A DNA stretch of 64,000 nt, taken from assembly GCA_028554755.1 (NCBI GenBank), contig JAPTOF010000025.1, forward strand, positions 744,001 through 808,000, read 5' to 3'. The notes beneath the pieces were generated by a model. The model searched no databases, was not told the DNA's origin, and was given only the letters and a program-made list of their open reading frames with translations. How positions within the stretch are numbered: position 1 is the stretch's first letter; every line of letters starts with the position of its first letter. Made by a program: the position numbers and the translations under genes. Source of the stretch: Cordia subcordata (Eukaryota > Streptophyta > Magnoliopsida > Boraginales > Cordiaceae). Shown here piece after piece: positions 1 to 10,796 of this stretch.

Positions 1-74
1 GCATAACCCAAGTTTTGGGTACCATCCCAAATGTGCAAAACTGAAGCTAAATCACATTTGCTTTGTGGATGACC
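1..74 (+). pseudogene. T unit U0, RT fragment left of H1
   Basis: This is the RT stretch leading into the FADD box. It ends at the target site of H1. The sequence continues at 4449, where the 13-bp duplicated target is repeated with one C/T difference. Confidence 0.8.
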
Positions 75-82
75 TTTTTTTT

Positions 83-189
83 TTTTGCGAATTAAGTAAG
101 ATTTTTATTAAGCGCAAAATTCGGTGCAACACCATCCAAACCCTCAAACTGAATGATACAACATTACAAAGCAAGACAAGTTTGAGGGT
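83..189 (-). promoter_or_regulatory. 3' UTR two-hairpin module of H1
   Basis: Stem 1: 140-150 pairs with 179-189 over 11 bp (ACCCTCAAACT with its complement) around a 28-nt loop containing TTGTAT when read on the minus strand. Stem 2: 83-89 pairs with 113-119 (TTTTGCG/CGCAAAA), so the element's CGCA terminus and first tail A bases are base-paired. Equivalent structures occur in H2-H5. A role in recognition by a partner RT is inference. Confidence 0.65.
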
Positions 190-263
190 AAGCAAATCAA
201 AACAAAAGGGAAATCCCAAGAAGAAAAACAATAAAGAGAGATCCAATCAAGTCTCGAAACGCA

Positions 264-2604
264 TCAAATGGGGGTAGGATTAGGATGTTCAAGTCTGGTC
301 CGAGAGCCTTCACGTGTGTTCCCAATATTCCCTTCCCATCTATCTTGCTCAACACTCAAGTTATCTTCAATCAATTGCACTTCATTTTGATTTTCATGTT
401 GTTGGACGTCCAAATCAGCAACATATGTGTCATTTTCTTGGATCATGACATTTTCTTCATCACTCTTTATCAAATCATCCTTTACTTTTGATATGCCTTC
501 ATTTGCATTAAGGACCGCAAAACGATTATTTTCCAACTTTTCTTCAACAATAGGGGCTGGATTCTTTGCCAAACTTGGAGCTTGAACCGAATCAACCACC
601 ACATTGGAGAATGGGGTAGGATTAAAATTCTCAACTTTCTTCCACACTCTTCTATTCTTTGCCATTTTCCAACTATCATTCTTCTTTTCAATCACTTTAG
701 GTGCTTGCCTAGGAGCATTTTTTGGGGGACCACTTTGACACATAGAAAGGGAGTGTCCAACAATCTTGCAAGAAGGGCAAACAAGCGGCTTCCATGCATA
801 TTCAATGTCAATTTTGGCCCAATCCCCATTTCTTAATTTCACATAGGTGTGATCAGGGAGAGACTTTGAAAGATCCATTTCCACACACACTCTTGCAAAA
901 CCAACAAAGGTACGTGATTCCGTAAGCTTATCCATTTGTAATGGCATGCCAATAGTACTTGCAATGTAGCTAAGACCTCTTCGAGTGATAAGTGCGCATG
1001 GAACATTTCTAAGTTTGACCCAAAGTGGCACTTTTTCCCATCCAAAGTTTATCATTTGTGCATTAGCATCCCACTTTCTTAATAAGAGAGGCCGGTGATT
1101 AACGTGCCAAAGTTGTTCCATAACTTGATTGCAATACTCATCATTTTTAAACTTAAAAACAAAGAACCCATTCTCAGCCGATTTAATCTCCACCTTGCCA
1201 AATTTTTTCCAATGATTATCAACCATTTTCCTAAGGAGAAAAAATGGGGGAGGCCTATCTAAGAATTGGCCAATGAAGCAATGTTTCCAATGCCCATCAC
1301 CCTCTTCAAAGACATCACTTGGTGGGGCAGCCCTATTCTTCCATTTTCAACAAGAGAATCATGAAAATCAAGTTTAAGAGAATGCATGAGGTTACCTACA
1401 AGATGTTCCTTCCAATCCAAATTTGATGCCCATGCCGAGTGTTGAAGGGGAGCTTGAAATGATGTGCTTGCTGGCTGGGATGTAGAAAAAGTATTTTGCT
1501 GAAGTTGGTCACAAAACTTCCTCCATTTGCTTCATGAATTCCTTGAGAAAAGAGAGGAGTTGAGGTGTAATGATTTCCTTGAAAATGATGCTCTTGACCA
1601 ATTGAAATTGCATGGAGATGTCCATGGGAGAGGACATGATTTTGGTTGATTAAACGCTGAGGAGCTTGCTGGAGGTCATTTCCATTTGGAACTAGTAGAG
1701 AATGACAAGTATTTTTTAAAGAGTCATAAGTGGCAGCAATGTCAAAAGGAGGAGCTGACATGGACGAAGAGGCTGAACGCTTTTGTTGGCCAAAAGAGGA
1801 GCCATTTCGGTATTGATTCTGGGAAGAGCTTTGCTGATTTGTTTGCATAGGTGATGTGGCATCATTAAATGATGTGGCAGCCACATATGTGCCATGTTCA
1901 AAGCCACATGGACCAGCAGATTTGCCACTCTGCTGAATACACAAAAGGGGAAATTCTTCTAGGTTAGCATCAAAAGTGTGATTCAAATTGAGTGGTGGGC
2001 CTCCCACATTGGAATTTGAGAGATGTGCTGTCATATTATGGTGTGGGGAGGCACAAAAGAGGTCCTTTTGGCCTGAAAAAGTAGCCGCAAAATCAGGTTT
2101 GTCATGTACCTTACCAACCGAGAAACCATTGGGTATTAACCAGTTTGCTTTTCCATCTTCTTCAATCGTACCAGAACTTCCGTGGCTGAAATTTTGGGCA
2201 TTTGCAACGAAATTTTCAAGCAAAATAGCATGGTTTTGACCATGAGAAATTGCATTTTGAGTTGGAGAAGAGACAAGCTCGTTTGCAAGATGCATTTCAG
2301 CACAAATAGACGCCGAAGTGTTTTTGCTGATTTGAAGTTCATTTTCGTTCATATTAGAATGATGGAAATCAGATTTTGAAGCATGAGAAATGTTCTCCAC
2401 ATTTTGAAGATGAGAATGAAAATCATCATTTTCTTTTGGCACTAATCTTTCACGACTTTTTCTGGACAAACTTTGCACAAGTTCCTTCTTGGAGATATTG
2501 TATTTTTCCTCAAGGAATTTTCCCAAACCAATTGAGGGGGGGCAAATTTTTCTAGCTTCTTCAATTTTCTTATCCAAATATTCAAAATAAACTTGAGCTT
2601 GAGG
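264..2604 (-). pseudogene. H1 ORF1, middle and C-terminal part
   Basis: Read on minus from 2604 to 264. A low-complexity Ser/Asn/Gln/His-rich middle region is followed by a DUF4283-type domain (WHVNHRPLLLRKW, then SRTFVGFARVC) and an intact knuckle CPSCKIVGHSLSMC at about 730-780. An acidic C-terminal tail ends at 264. The middle region (1396-2577) and the DUF4283 part (264-1226 and just upstream) are in different frames. The expected NAW..LDWKEHLVGN segment near 1390-1450 is readable only after a frame change, so there is at least one indel. ORF1 of L1-type elements is an RNA-binding nucleocapsid-like protein (family knowledge). The N-terminal part is at 3989-4272, beyond H2. Confidence 0.8.
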
Positions 2605-2633
2605 AGATGAATGCTTACTTTTTTTTTTTTTTT

Positions 2634-2744
2634 TTGCGGGTTAAGAAAGTTTAAATTTCAACGCAATTTTGGTACATCCAAATGTTACCCCTCAAACCTA
2701 ATCAAATACAACAATACAAAGAAAAGCACAAAGTTTGAGGGGTA
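2634..2744 (-). promoter_or_regulatory. 3' UTR two-hairpin module of H2
   Basis: Stem 1: 2686-2697 pairs with 2733-2744 over 12 bp (TACCCCTCAAAC and its complement) around a 35-nt loop with TTGTAT on the minus strand. Stem 2: 2634-2638 pairs with 2662-2666 (TTGCG/CGCAA) at the tail. Confidence 0.65.
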
Positions 2745-2857
2745 GAGCAAAAGAAAAAGGGGGTTACAACCCATTACAAATGAATTTTCCTAGCATAAAA
2801 GAAGTGACAAAAACCAAGCAAGGAAACAAAGAAGAAACAAGGAAAAGAAAGAACCAA

Positions 2858-3972
2858 TCAAGTACTCGGGTGGGAAAGTGGTGAATCCAAAGCACCCGAG
2901 GGACCACCATCCCTAAGATCTTCAAATAAACCAAAATTCCCATCCTCAAGTCCATCTTTCTCAACATGTTCTACCGAATCAGCAACTTCAGCCCCAATAT
3001 TCACAAATTGTGTGGTCTTCAAATCCACCTCTATATTTCCTTCATTATGGGCAGCAAGCTCAAAATCTTTACTTGAGACACCATCATCTTTCCTCAATGG
3101 CATATTTCTTTCTTCAACAACACAATTTGACTCTTCATTTGCAATGCTTGTCTCATTATTTTCCTTGCCAAAGCACTCTCCATATGATATGTTGACTTGG
3201 TTAATATTTGCATTTCCTTCATCAGCCCTAAGAGCTTCAAATTGGTTAAGGGAATGTGCACGTGCAATGGTAGACATGGCGCCAATTCGCTGTCGTCTTT
3301 TATCCTCGACCACTTTCCATTCATATTGAGAACGGGGGTTCCTTGCTTCATTTGCTTTCTTCTTATCAAATGGCTTTTGAATCCCCATTAAATTTTTTGG
3401 GCAAGATGCAAGATTGTGTCCAATCACTTTGCAACTAGTGCATTTTAGAGGCTTCCAAGCGTATTCAATATCAATCTTTGCCCAAGAGCCATCTCTAAGT
3501 CGGACAAAGGTGTATTCCGGCAAATCTTTTTCAAGGTTAACTTCAATACAAACTCGAGCAAATCCAACAAAAGTACGTGATTGTGTGAGAGAATCCATTT
3601 GAAGAGGTGTTCCAATTGTGCTAGCAATATAACTAAGCCCCCTTCTAGTCATCAAACTACATGGAACATTTCTTAATTTCACCCAAAGAGGGATTTTATC
3701 CCATTCAAAATTAAAGATTTGAGCATCCAAGTTCCATTTTCGAAGCAACAAAGGCCTAAAATTAACATGCCATAATTGGTCAAGGGCTTTGTCACAAGCT
3801 TCTTCACTTTCGAATTGAAAGATGAAGAGACCATTCAAGCAAGTCTTAATCTCAACATGACCAAATACTTTCCAATGGTTATCAACAAACTTCCTAATCA
3901 AGAAGAAAGGAGATGGTCTTTCAAGAAATTGACCAAGTAAACAATGCTTCCAACAACTATCTCTTTCCTCAA
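2858..3972 (-). pseudogene. H2 ORF1 fragment (DUF4283 and zinc knuckle)
   Basis: An open minus-strand frame of 347 codons from the first Met (3901) to 2858. It continues upstream without a Met to the truncation point at 3972 (residues like LLGQFLERPSPFFLI). DUF4283 landmarks are WHVNFRPLLLRKW, PLWVKLRNVPCSL and SRTFVGFARVC. The knuckle CTSCKVIGHNLASC is intact. The C-terminus is acidic. The reading frame is undamaged but lacks the N-terminal half. It belongs to the same ORF1 lineage as H1, H3 and H5 (shared SRTFVGFARVC). Confidence 0.8.
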
Positions 3973-3988
3973 AGATGAATGCTTACTT

Positions 3989-4272
3989 GCCGCAGCTGAT
4001 TGCTCATTTTGCTTAAAAGATGAGGCCAAAAATCCCATGTTGCTTTGTTGGTTGAGATCCATGCAATAGTTGGTTGAAAACTCCTCTTCCTCCATTAAAG
4101 ATGAAGATGAATGTTCAGCCATGGCATGTGAAGTTTCAGAAAATCCAGCCCCATTTCCTAGTTGTTCATTAAAATTTTGAGAGATTTCTTCATAGGATTC
4201 TTTAAGTTTTTCCTTGATAGCCTTGATCCTAGCACTTTTACGGGAGGAAGTGTGATTTTTCTTCTTAGGCAT
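3989..4272 (-). pseudogene. H1 ORF1, N-terminal part
   Basis: ATG at 4272 opens MPKKKNHTSSRKSARIKAI, a basic N-terminus like the MGKKKRSS.. start of H5 and MGRKKK.. start of C1 and C2. It is cut by H2 at 3973-3988. A low-complexity region follows. The start is chosen from this conserved Lys-rich N-terminus and its position about 70 nt below the leader uORF. Confidence 0.75.
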
Positions 4273-4287
4273 GGTTGAAAGATGAAT

Positions 4288-4344
4288 TTAAGAAGATAAA
4301 GTTTGGAAATTGAGTGTAGTAACTCTAGAGAGAAGGGAGAGCAT
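4288..4344 (-). CDS. Upstream ORF in H1 leader (MLSLLS...)
   Basis: An 18-codon uORF beginning M-L-S-L-L-S lies 15 nt upstream of the ORF1 start. Its start context (AAATATGCTCTCCCTTC) matches the leaders of D1, H3 and H5. Whether it is translated is unknown. The same 5' motif could be a promoter element. Confidence 0.45.
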   Translation of the reverse strand: MLSLLSRVTTLNFQTLSS

Positions 4345-4383
4345 ATTTCTAGAGAGAGAAATTTTTTGATCCAAGAGAGTTAC

Positions 4384-4448
4384 TCCATCCCACAAATTTT
4401 TGGGGAAAACCAAAAGCCAAAAGAGTATTCTCAATGAAGTTCCAATTT
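4384..4448 (-). other. RT fragment joined to the 5' end of H1
   Basis: On minus, about 65 bp encode NWNFIENTLLAFGFPQKFVGW, the RT block that follows KAFDSL in ORF2. It is in the same orientation as H1, lies outside the H1 leader and inside the H1 target duplication. H1 itself has no RT. About 20 nt of unassigned sequence (4362-4383) separates the two. The best explanation is template switching from H1 RNA to an ORF2-bearing LINE RNA during integration. Confidence 0.65.
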
Positions 4449-5022
4449 TTTGCGGATGACCTTTTCATCTTTTGTAGGGGAAACTTGGAGTCCATAAATC
4501 GCATTTTGGAAATTTTGAAGGAGTACCACTGGTTCTGGGGACTCAAGGTAAACAGCAACAAAAGTGATGCATTCTTTGGGGGTGTTTCACAAAATGTTAA
4601 GCAACTCATCCTCGGAAAACTTGACTTTCAAGAAGGTCAATTGCCTATAAGGTACTTAGGTGTGCCTCTGGTCACCCGCAAACTTCGAAAAGGAGATTGT
4701 GGACCTCTCTTGGAAAAAAATTAATGGGAGAATTGAGCAATGGACAACTAAGTGGCTTTCTTATGCGGGAAGACTTCTCCTCATCAAATCCACTCTTCAA
4801 CAAATTTGTGCATATTGGGCTAGAAACTTACTCATACCTAAATGCATCATCAAGGAAATTGAATCAAAGTCTAGTGCCTTCCTTTGGAGAGACACGGGTG
4901 CAGGATTGCTTGGAACAACATTTGTATGCCACAGGATGAGGGTGGCTTGGGAGTTAGATCTCTGGAGAAATCAACCACACTTACTTCATCAAGGTTTTTG
5001 GAGAATGTATGCTCACCGACAC
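4449..5022 (+). pseudogene. T unit U0, RT C-terminal part up to the fusion
   Basis: Resumes with FADDLFIFCRGNLES and continues through the RT thumb to FWRMYAHR, where it is fused to ORF1. A run of seven A at 4714-4720 puts LLEK out of frame with INGRIEQW. The same A7 is present in all T units read, so it predates amplification. Confidence 0.8.
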
Positions 5023-5698
5023 ACTTTGTGTGAAAATGAAGAATGTTCCCCTTTGTCTTTGGTCAAAAAGAGGCTTTAGCTATTTAGGCTCCTTCATTGG
5101 GAAACCAATCCAAATTGATGCTCTTGCGGAATCAAGGAGGAATCTTGAATATGCGAGAATTTGCATTGAGGTTAAGTTGGGGGAAAAATCGCCAAATGAA
5201 ATTTTCCCAAAGTTAAGGGATGGAACAAGAACTCGGGTTTGCATGGAATATGCGTGGAAACCGAGTGTTTGCACTCATTGTAAGATGGTAGGTCACTTGG
5301 TTGATCAATGTCCGACAAGACCAAACTTGCTGCCACAAAAAACTCAAGACACAAAGATGCCTCGAGACTCAAAAACATTGGATACATGGAAAGTGGTTGG
5401 GAAAAGAAAGGGGTCCAAGGAAGGAAGTGATCCACGCTTTGAGAAGCAAGAAGAGATTTCATCTACTTCTAAAGCAAGACAAGATGATGAAGGAGAGTTT
5501 GTTGAGCCATCTCCACCAAGGATGGTACAAAAATAGCAACCAAAAGAATCAAATTCTTTCAAAGCAGTTGAGAAGTTTAAAAGTGGAGAGGATGAAGAAA
5601 TTGAGCAAACAACAAACTATGGCAGCCACTCGGATGAGCAAAATTTTGAAGGCAATGATGCTTTGGACCCGAGGTCCAATCCCCCCTCTTGAGAAATG
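5023..5698 (+). pseudogene. T unit U1 ORF1 fragment (fused after ORF2 of U0)
   Basis: From the fusion at ACTTTG (5023) the frame becomes ORF1: KMKNVPLCLWSKRGFSYLGSF.. SRRNLEYARICIEV, then the knuckle CTHCKMVGHLVDQC, then a charged tail. A TAG at 5534-5536 ends it about 160 nt before ORF2. U2, U3 and U4 share this TAG, but U6 has GAG there. The true ORF1 stop is the TGA overlapping the ORF2 ATG at 5696. The N-terminal half of ORF1 and the first half of DUF4283 are absent from the unit. Confidence 0.8.
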
Positions 5699-6787
5699 AA
5701 TGGTTCTTGGAATATTTGGGGTCTAAACTCCCCTTGCAAACAAAAAGAAGTGAAGGCTTGAATCAACAAGCACAAATTGGATAGTTTTTGTTTTTTGAAA
5801 ACCAAGGTCAATGAGAACAATGCCATTGCCAACTATTTCAGCACCTTGGGTTTTGCCAATCACACGGATGAGAATATAAGAGGAAGCCTTTGGCTCTTTT
5901 GGAGAAATCATCTCAAAATCAACATCCTTGGTGGCACGGAACAAGGTATTCTTTGTCATCTCTCCATTGCTGCAAGTTGCTCTTTTTTCAATGGATTTAT
6001 CTATGGAAAGAACACTCCCTCATCGAGGAGATTGCTTTGGAAAAAGATTAAAATTTGGAGTGATTGGTGTTTGGATGGTCCCCTTTGCATTATGGGTGAT
6101 TTCAATCAAATCCTTCATGATGGGGATAGATCCACTTCCTGGAGTATTCCATCTAGTGCATATGATTTCAAACAATGTGTTGCTCAAGCCAAATTACACA
6201 AAATAAGAGCTTTTGGTCCGCACTTCGCATGGTCCAACCGAAGCTCACTTGGAAACTACATTGCAAGCAAAATCGATCGGGCACTCGTTAATTCACAACG
6301 GATGGGGCACATGGAGAACTCTTTCCTCTTGGTTGACAATCTCGGTATTTTAGATCGTTGCCCTCTCATTTTGCATACCAACTTGATCATGCATTCCTCC
6401 CCAAAGCCATTCAAATTCTACAATGCATGGACATCTCATGAATTCTTTTTACCTTTTGTGGAAAAGCATTGGAGTGCGCGGGTTTTTGGCAGTCCAATTT
6501 TCTTTTTATTCCAAAAGCAAAAGTATCTCGAGAAGGCATTGAAGGAGTTTGATAAGACTTATTACTTTTGCGTGCCACATCAAATTGGTCACCACAAGGA
6601 TAACCTCAGATTGGTGCAAGTTGACATTCTCAACGGGTTTGTTAATGAGTAGAACATTAACCAGGAAAAGGAGATCATGTTGAAGATTGAAGAACCTGAG
6701 AGCATTCATAAACACATGCCACACCAAAAATCTAGACTCCAATGGATTAAGCATGATGACACAAATTCAAGCTTCTTTCACAATGTT
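5696..6787 (+). pseudogene. T unit U1 ORF2, endonuclease part
   Basis: ATG at 5696 gives MNGSWNIWGLNSP. A TGA at 5759-5761 interrupts it, then the frame is open to TAG at 6650-6652 (NGFVNE*). EN landmarks include LKTKV (LETKV in relatives), GDFNQIL, SKIDRALVN and LDRCPLI (SDHCPLI in relatives). WNIRGLN is the usual start motif and R is changed to W here. The TAG after VNE is found in every T unit that covers it, including U6. M1 splits the gene at 6787. Confidence 0.8.
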
Positions 6788-8562
6788 TTTTTTTTTTTTT
6801 TTTTTTTGCGGATCAAGTAGTAAATTTTATTGCTGCAAATCAGATTTGTACAAGTACAAAGATGGTGAAAAACCATCAAAACCTAAACAAGTAAATCATC
6901 AAGTTTCCGCAATTTACAAAGGGATTTGTTCAAATGTGCTGAAGGAAACCTCCTCTTACAAGAAATTTTGACTCTAACATCATTGAAAATTGTGTTACAA
7001 ACAAATTCCTCTGTCTTTGCTTCGTTCTTGAAGATTCTTCTATTTCTTTCCATCCAAATGTGATAGACAGAGCCCAAGAGATGCTTGAGGATTGATGCTT
7101 TCAAGAGTTTATCATGAGCAAATGGAGTGATATAGAAGAAGATAACTTGCCAACAAATAAGGCTTTCCGAACAAGAGTTAAAGACAAGCCAAATCTCCAA
7201 ATACGTCTAGTAAAACTACATTCAAAAAAGAGATGATCTCTAGTTTCACATCCCATATAGCAAAAGATGCAAGTGGTGCTATTGTTAAGCCCCCAAAATG
7301 AAATTCTGAATCTTGTAGCAAGGCGGTCATGATGTGCAAGCCAAACAATAAAATTATGCTTTGGGTTGTGACCCTTGTGCCGAATGATATTATGACCGCT
7401 GAAATGATTTCCTTTGATTCTAATATGCTCCCATGTATGTTTGAAAGAAAATTCACCATTAGGAGAAGGAGTCCAAGCAAAAGAGTCTTGTGAATTCTCA
7501 TCAAGCGCAAAGCGAGGTGCTTCAATAGAGGAGAGTCAGAAGGCCAACTCCAAGAGCCATTGAGAAAAATATCACTAACCTTTGCAAAGATGGATGGGGT
7601 AGGAGAGATGTTGCTCCAATGTTCCAAAAGTGGTCCATCTTTATGCCAATTGTCAATCCAAAAGTGAGTGTTCATACCATTCCCAATGTAGTGCTTGGTA
7701 AAGTTTCTTGCATGGTCACGGCATGAAAGGATAGCCTTGAAAATCCAACTAGTATCATGAGATGCTTGCAAAGTCCAAATGGAAGAATCCTTGATATAAT
7801 TGCAATGAATCCTTTGGCTCCAAAGTGATTCTTTAACAGCATACATTCTCCAAAAATTTTGAGCATAAAAACTTTGTTGATTTCTTCAATTCTTGAATGC
7901 CAAGACCACCTTCATTGAAAGGTAAACAAAGATCTTTCCAAGCAACTTTGGGGCTGCACTCTCCAAAGGAAAGCTTTAAATTTTGATTCAATGGCTGCCA
8001 AGAGACTTTTTGGAAGAAGGATAGCATTTGCCCAATATGCACAAATTTGAATGAGAGTGGACTTGATAAGAACAAGTCTACCCACAAAGGACAGCCAATT
8101 ATTGCACCAAGCATCAAGTCTCGAATTAATCTTCTCCAATAGTGGGTAGCAATCCGCCTTCCAAGCTTCCTGGACACAAGAGGGATGCCTAAATACCGGA
8201 TAGGAAGTTCACCCTCATGGAAGCCCACTCTTCGAATAATGGCATCTTTGTTATCATTAGAAATTCCCCCAAAGAAAATGTCACTCTTGGATGGATTAAT
8301 GTTCAGCCCGGAGAGAGTAGCAAAGGTCTTCAAAGTGTCCATAATGCAATCAATAGATGATAAATCACCTTTGCAAAAAATGAAGAGATCATCCGCAAAA
8401 CAAAGGTGGTTAAGCTTTCATCTTATGCATTTAGGATGAAAGTGGAATCGTGGGTTATCTTCCAGCTTATTCATCATACATGAGAGCACCTCCATACAAA
8501 TGACAAAAAGATAAGGCGAAATGGGATCTCCTTGCCTTATACAATTAATGCTATTATCTTGC
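6788..8562 (-). mobile_element. M1: 5'-truncated LINE tail, minus strand
   Basis: Poly-T at 6786-6807 is followed by the reverse of a CCGCA terminus. The target duplication is 6770-6787 and 8563-8580 (18 bp, one mismatch). Coding remnants on minus (6883-8540) run from GDPISPYLFVICMEVLS through FADDLFIFCKG and the RT thumb to the zf-RVT domain (CIFCYMGCETRDHLFF), in three frames, so it is frameshifted. The 5' junction holds about 22 nt of filler (8541-8562), of which 14 nt match host DNA 50 bp further on. Confidence 0.85.
6883..8540 (-). pseudogene. M1 ORF2 remnant (RT end plus zf-RVT)
   Basis: Open pieces are 7833-8342, 7178-7846 and 6883-7200, in different frames. The RT FADD box is near 8390-8400, the RT thumb (LPIRYLGIPLVSRKL) near 8170-8220, and zf-RVT near 7230-7280. 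It ends with NKSLCKLRKLDDLLV, the typical C-terminus of these ORF2 proteins. Confidence 0.75.
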
Positions 8563-8580
8563 AGCTTCGTTCACAATGTT

Positions 8581-10120
8581 ATAAAAAGAAGGAGAAGCAA
8601 GAGCACTATTAATGCTATTATGAATGATGATGGCACTCTCCTTACCTCTTGTAAGGATATCAAGGCTGAATTCATTTCCTACTTCAAGCATCTCCTTGGT
8701 ACTCCAAAGTCTACACATGCCAATGTGAACACCATCAAAGGTATTCTTGGGAAAACTACTGGGGAGGATCTCTCGGCCAACCTTGCTGCTCCTATCTCCT
8801 TGGACGAGATCAAGAACACTCTCTTCTCCATTAATCCCAACAAAAGTCCGGGCCCGGATGGATTTACCTCACATTTCTATATGAATGCTTGGAATATTGT
8901 GGGTGGTGACGTTCTCAATGCTATTAGCTCCGTTTTCACACCTCCAAGAAGCTCCTTAAAGAGGTAAATGCAGCATACATTGCTCTTGTACCTAAAGTCC
9001 ATAACCCCACAAAGGTTAAAGACTTTAGGCCCATTTCTTGTTGCAATACCATTTACAAATGTATTTCCAAGATCCTTGCAAATAGAATTAAAGCTTGCCT
9101 ACCTTCTATTATTTCCTGAATCACCGCTTTTATTGAAGGAAGGCTCATCAACGAGAACATTCTTGTTGCTCATGACATATTTAGAGGCTATTCTAGAGCC
9201 CATATCTCTCCAAGATGTGCTTTGAAAGTTGACATCATGAAAGCTTTTGACTCTCTTAGTTGGGATTCATTGAAACTACTCTTCATGCTTTTGGTTTTCC
9301 AAGCACCTTTATTGGATGGATTATGGCATGTGTTACCACTCCAAGTTTCTCCGTCTCCGTTAATGGAAGTCTTGAAGGGTTTTGCAAAGGGGCAAATGGA
9401 ATTAGGCAAGGTGATCCTCTCTCCCCCTGTATCTTTGTTATTCGTATGGAAGTTCTTTCATCCATGCTTAACAAGCTTGAGCATAACCCAAGTTTTGGGT
9501 ACCATCCTAAATGTGCAAAACTGAAGCTAAATCACATTTTCTTTGCGGATGACCTTTTCATCTTTTGTAAGGGAAACTTGGAGTCCATAAATCGCATTTT
9601 GGAAATTTTGAAGGAGTACCACTGGTTCTCGGGACTCAAGGTAAACAGCAACAAAAGTGATGCATTCTTTGGGGGTGTTTCACAAAATGTTAAGCAACTC
9701 ATCCTCGGAAAACTTGACTTTCAAGAAGGTCAATTGCCTATAAGGTACTTAGGTGTGCCTGTGGTCACCCGTAAACTTCGAAAAGGAGATTGTGGACCTC
9801 TCTTGGAAAAAAATTAATGGGAGAATTGAGCAATGGACAACTAAGTGGCTTTCTTATGCGGGAAGACTTCTCCTCATCAAATCCACTCTTCAACAAATTT
9901 GTGCATATTGGGCTAGAAACTTACTCATACCTAAATGCATCATCAAGGAAATTGAATCAAAGTCTAGTGCCTTCCTTTGGAGAGACACGGGTGCCAGGAT
10001 TGCTTGGAACAACATTTGTATGCCACAGGATGAGGGTGGCTTGGGAGTTAGATCTACTGGAGAAATCAACCACACTTACTTCATCAAGGTTTTTTGGAGA
10101 ATGTATTCTAACATTGACAC
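8581..10120 (+). pseudogene. T unit U1 ORF2, RT part up to the fusion
   Basis: Starts with HNVIKRRRSKSTINAIMND, continues through FSINPNKSPGPDGFTSHFY, the GIRQGDP block, FADDLFIFCKG and LPIRYLGVPVVTRKL to FWRMYS, then fuses to ORF1 at 10121. Frame breaks occur near 8960, at 9116 (missing bases where other units read SWNQSAFIEG) and at the shared A7 run (9807-9813). Confidence 0.8.
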
Positions 10121-10796
10121 ACTTTGTGTGAAAATGAAGAATGTTCCCCTTTGTCTTTGGTCAAAAAGAGGCTTTAGCTATTTCGGCTCCTTCATTGGGA
10201 AACCAATCCAAATTGATGCTCTTACGGAATCAAGGAGGAATCTTGAACATGCGAGAATTTGCATTGAGGTTAAGTTGGAGGGAAAATAGCCGGATGAAAT
10301 TTTCCCAAAGTTAAGGGATGGAACTAGAACTCGGGTTTGCGGGGAATACGCGTGGAAACTGAGTGTTTGCACTCTTTGTAAGATGGTAGGTCACTTGGTT
10401 GATCAATGTCCGTCAAGACCAAACTTGCTGCCACAAAAAACTCAAGACACAAAGATGCCTCGAGACTCAAAAACATTGGATACATGGAAAGTGGTTTGGA
10501 AAAGAGAGGGGTCCAAGGAAGGAATTGATCCACGCTTTGAGAAGCAAGAAGAGATTTCATCTACTTCTAAAGCAAGACAAGATGATGAAGGAGAGTTTGT
10601 TGAGCCATCTCTACCAAGGATGGTACAAAAATAGCAACCAAAAGAATCAAATTCTTTCAAAGCAGTTGATAAGTTTAAAAATGGAGAGGATGAATAAATT
10701 GAGCATACAACAAACTATGGCAGCCACTCGGATGAGCAAAATTTTGAAGGAAATGATGCTTTGGACCCGAGGTCCAATCCCCTCTCTTGAGAAATG
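10121..10796 (+). pseudogene. T unit U2 ORF1 fragment
   Basis: Same fragment as in U1. A TAG at 10287-10289 (EGK*) and the shared TAG at 10632-10634 interrupt it. The knuckle reads CTLCKMVGHLVDQC. The TGA overlapping the ORF2 ATG at 10794 is retained. Confidence 0.75.

Larger units (their letters stand above)
2621..3972 (-). mobile_element. H2: 5'-truncated half-LINE nested in H1
   Basis: Poly-T at 2621-2635 is followed by the reverse of the CGCA terminus. The target duplication is AGATGAATGCTTACTT at 2605-2620 and 3973-3988 (16 bp, perfect). The 1.35-kb insert holds the C-terminal half of ORF1 and a 3' UTR with no ORF2, so it is of the half-LINE type. It is truncated just upstream of DUF4283. 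It inserted into the ORF1 coding region of H1 in the same orientation and is younger than H1. Confidence 0.88.
75..4448 (-). mobile_element. H1: ORF1-only half-LINE, minus strand, with nested H2
   Basis: The 3' end lies at 75-86 (poly-T on plus) next to the CGCA terminus. The element reads leftward from a full-length type 5' leader near 4345-4365. The target duplication is 62-74 and 4449-4461 (13 bp, one mismatch). After H2 is removed it is about 3.0 kb and contains only ORF1, a short 3' UTR (87-263) and the tail. There is no trace of ORF2 between the ORF1 stop and poly-A. It must have been copied by an ORF2 supplied in trans (inference). Beyond its 5' leader, positions about 4384-4448 carry an unrelated RT fragment, listed separately. 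Confidence 0.85.

Noticed and set aside
75..86. Poly-T/poly-A runs as promoters, terminators or microsatellites
   Set aside because: Each run abuts a LINE 3' terminus and usually a target duplication, so they are retrotransposon tails.
5080..5562. Long antisense frames opposite T ORF1, repeated in each unit
   Set aside because: They are shadows of the ORF1 coding strand with no start context or conserved motif.
6680..6990. Small hairpin GATGGT/ACCATC in the M1 3' UTR (near 6860-6880) as an equivalent of the half-LINE hairpin
   Set aside because: Stem and loop differ in sequence, size and position from the half-LINE structure, and it is only 6 bp.
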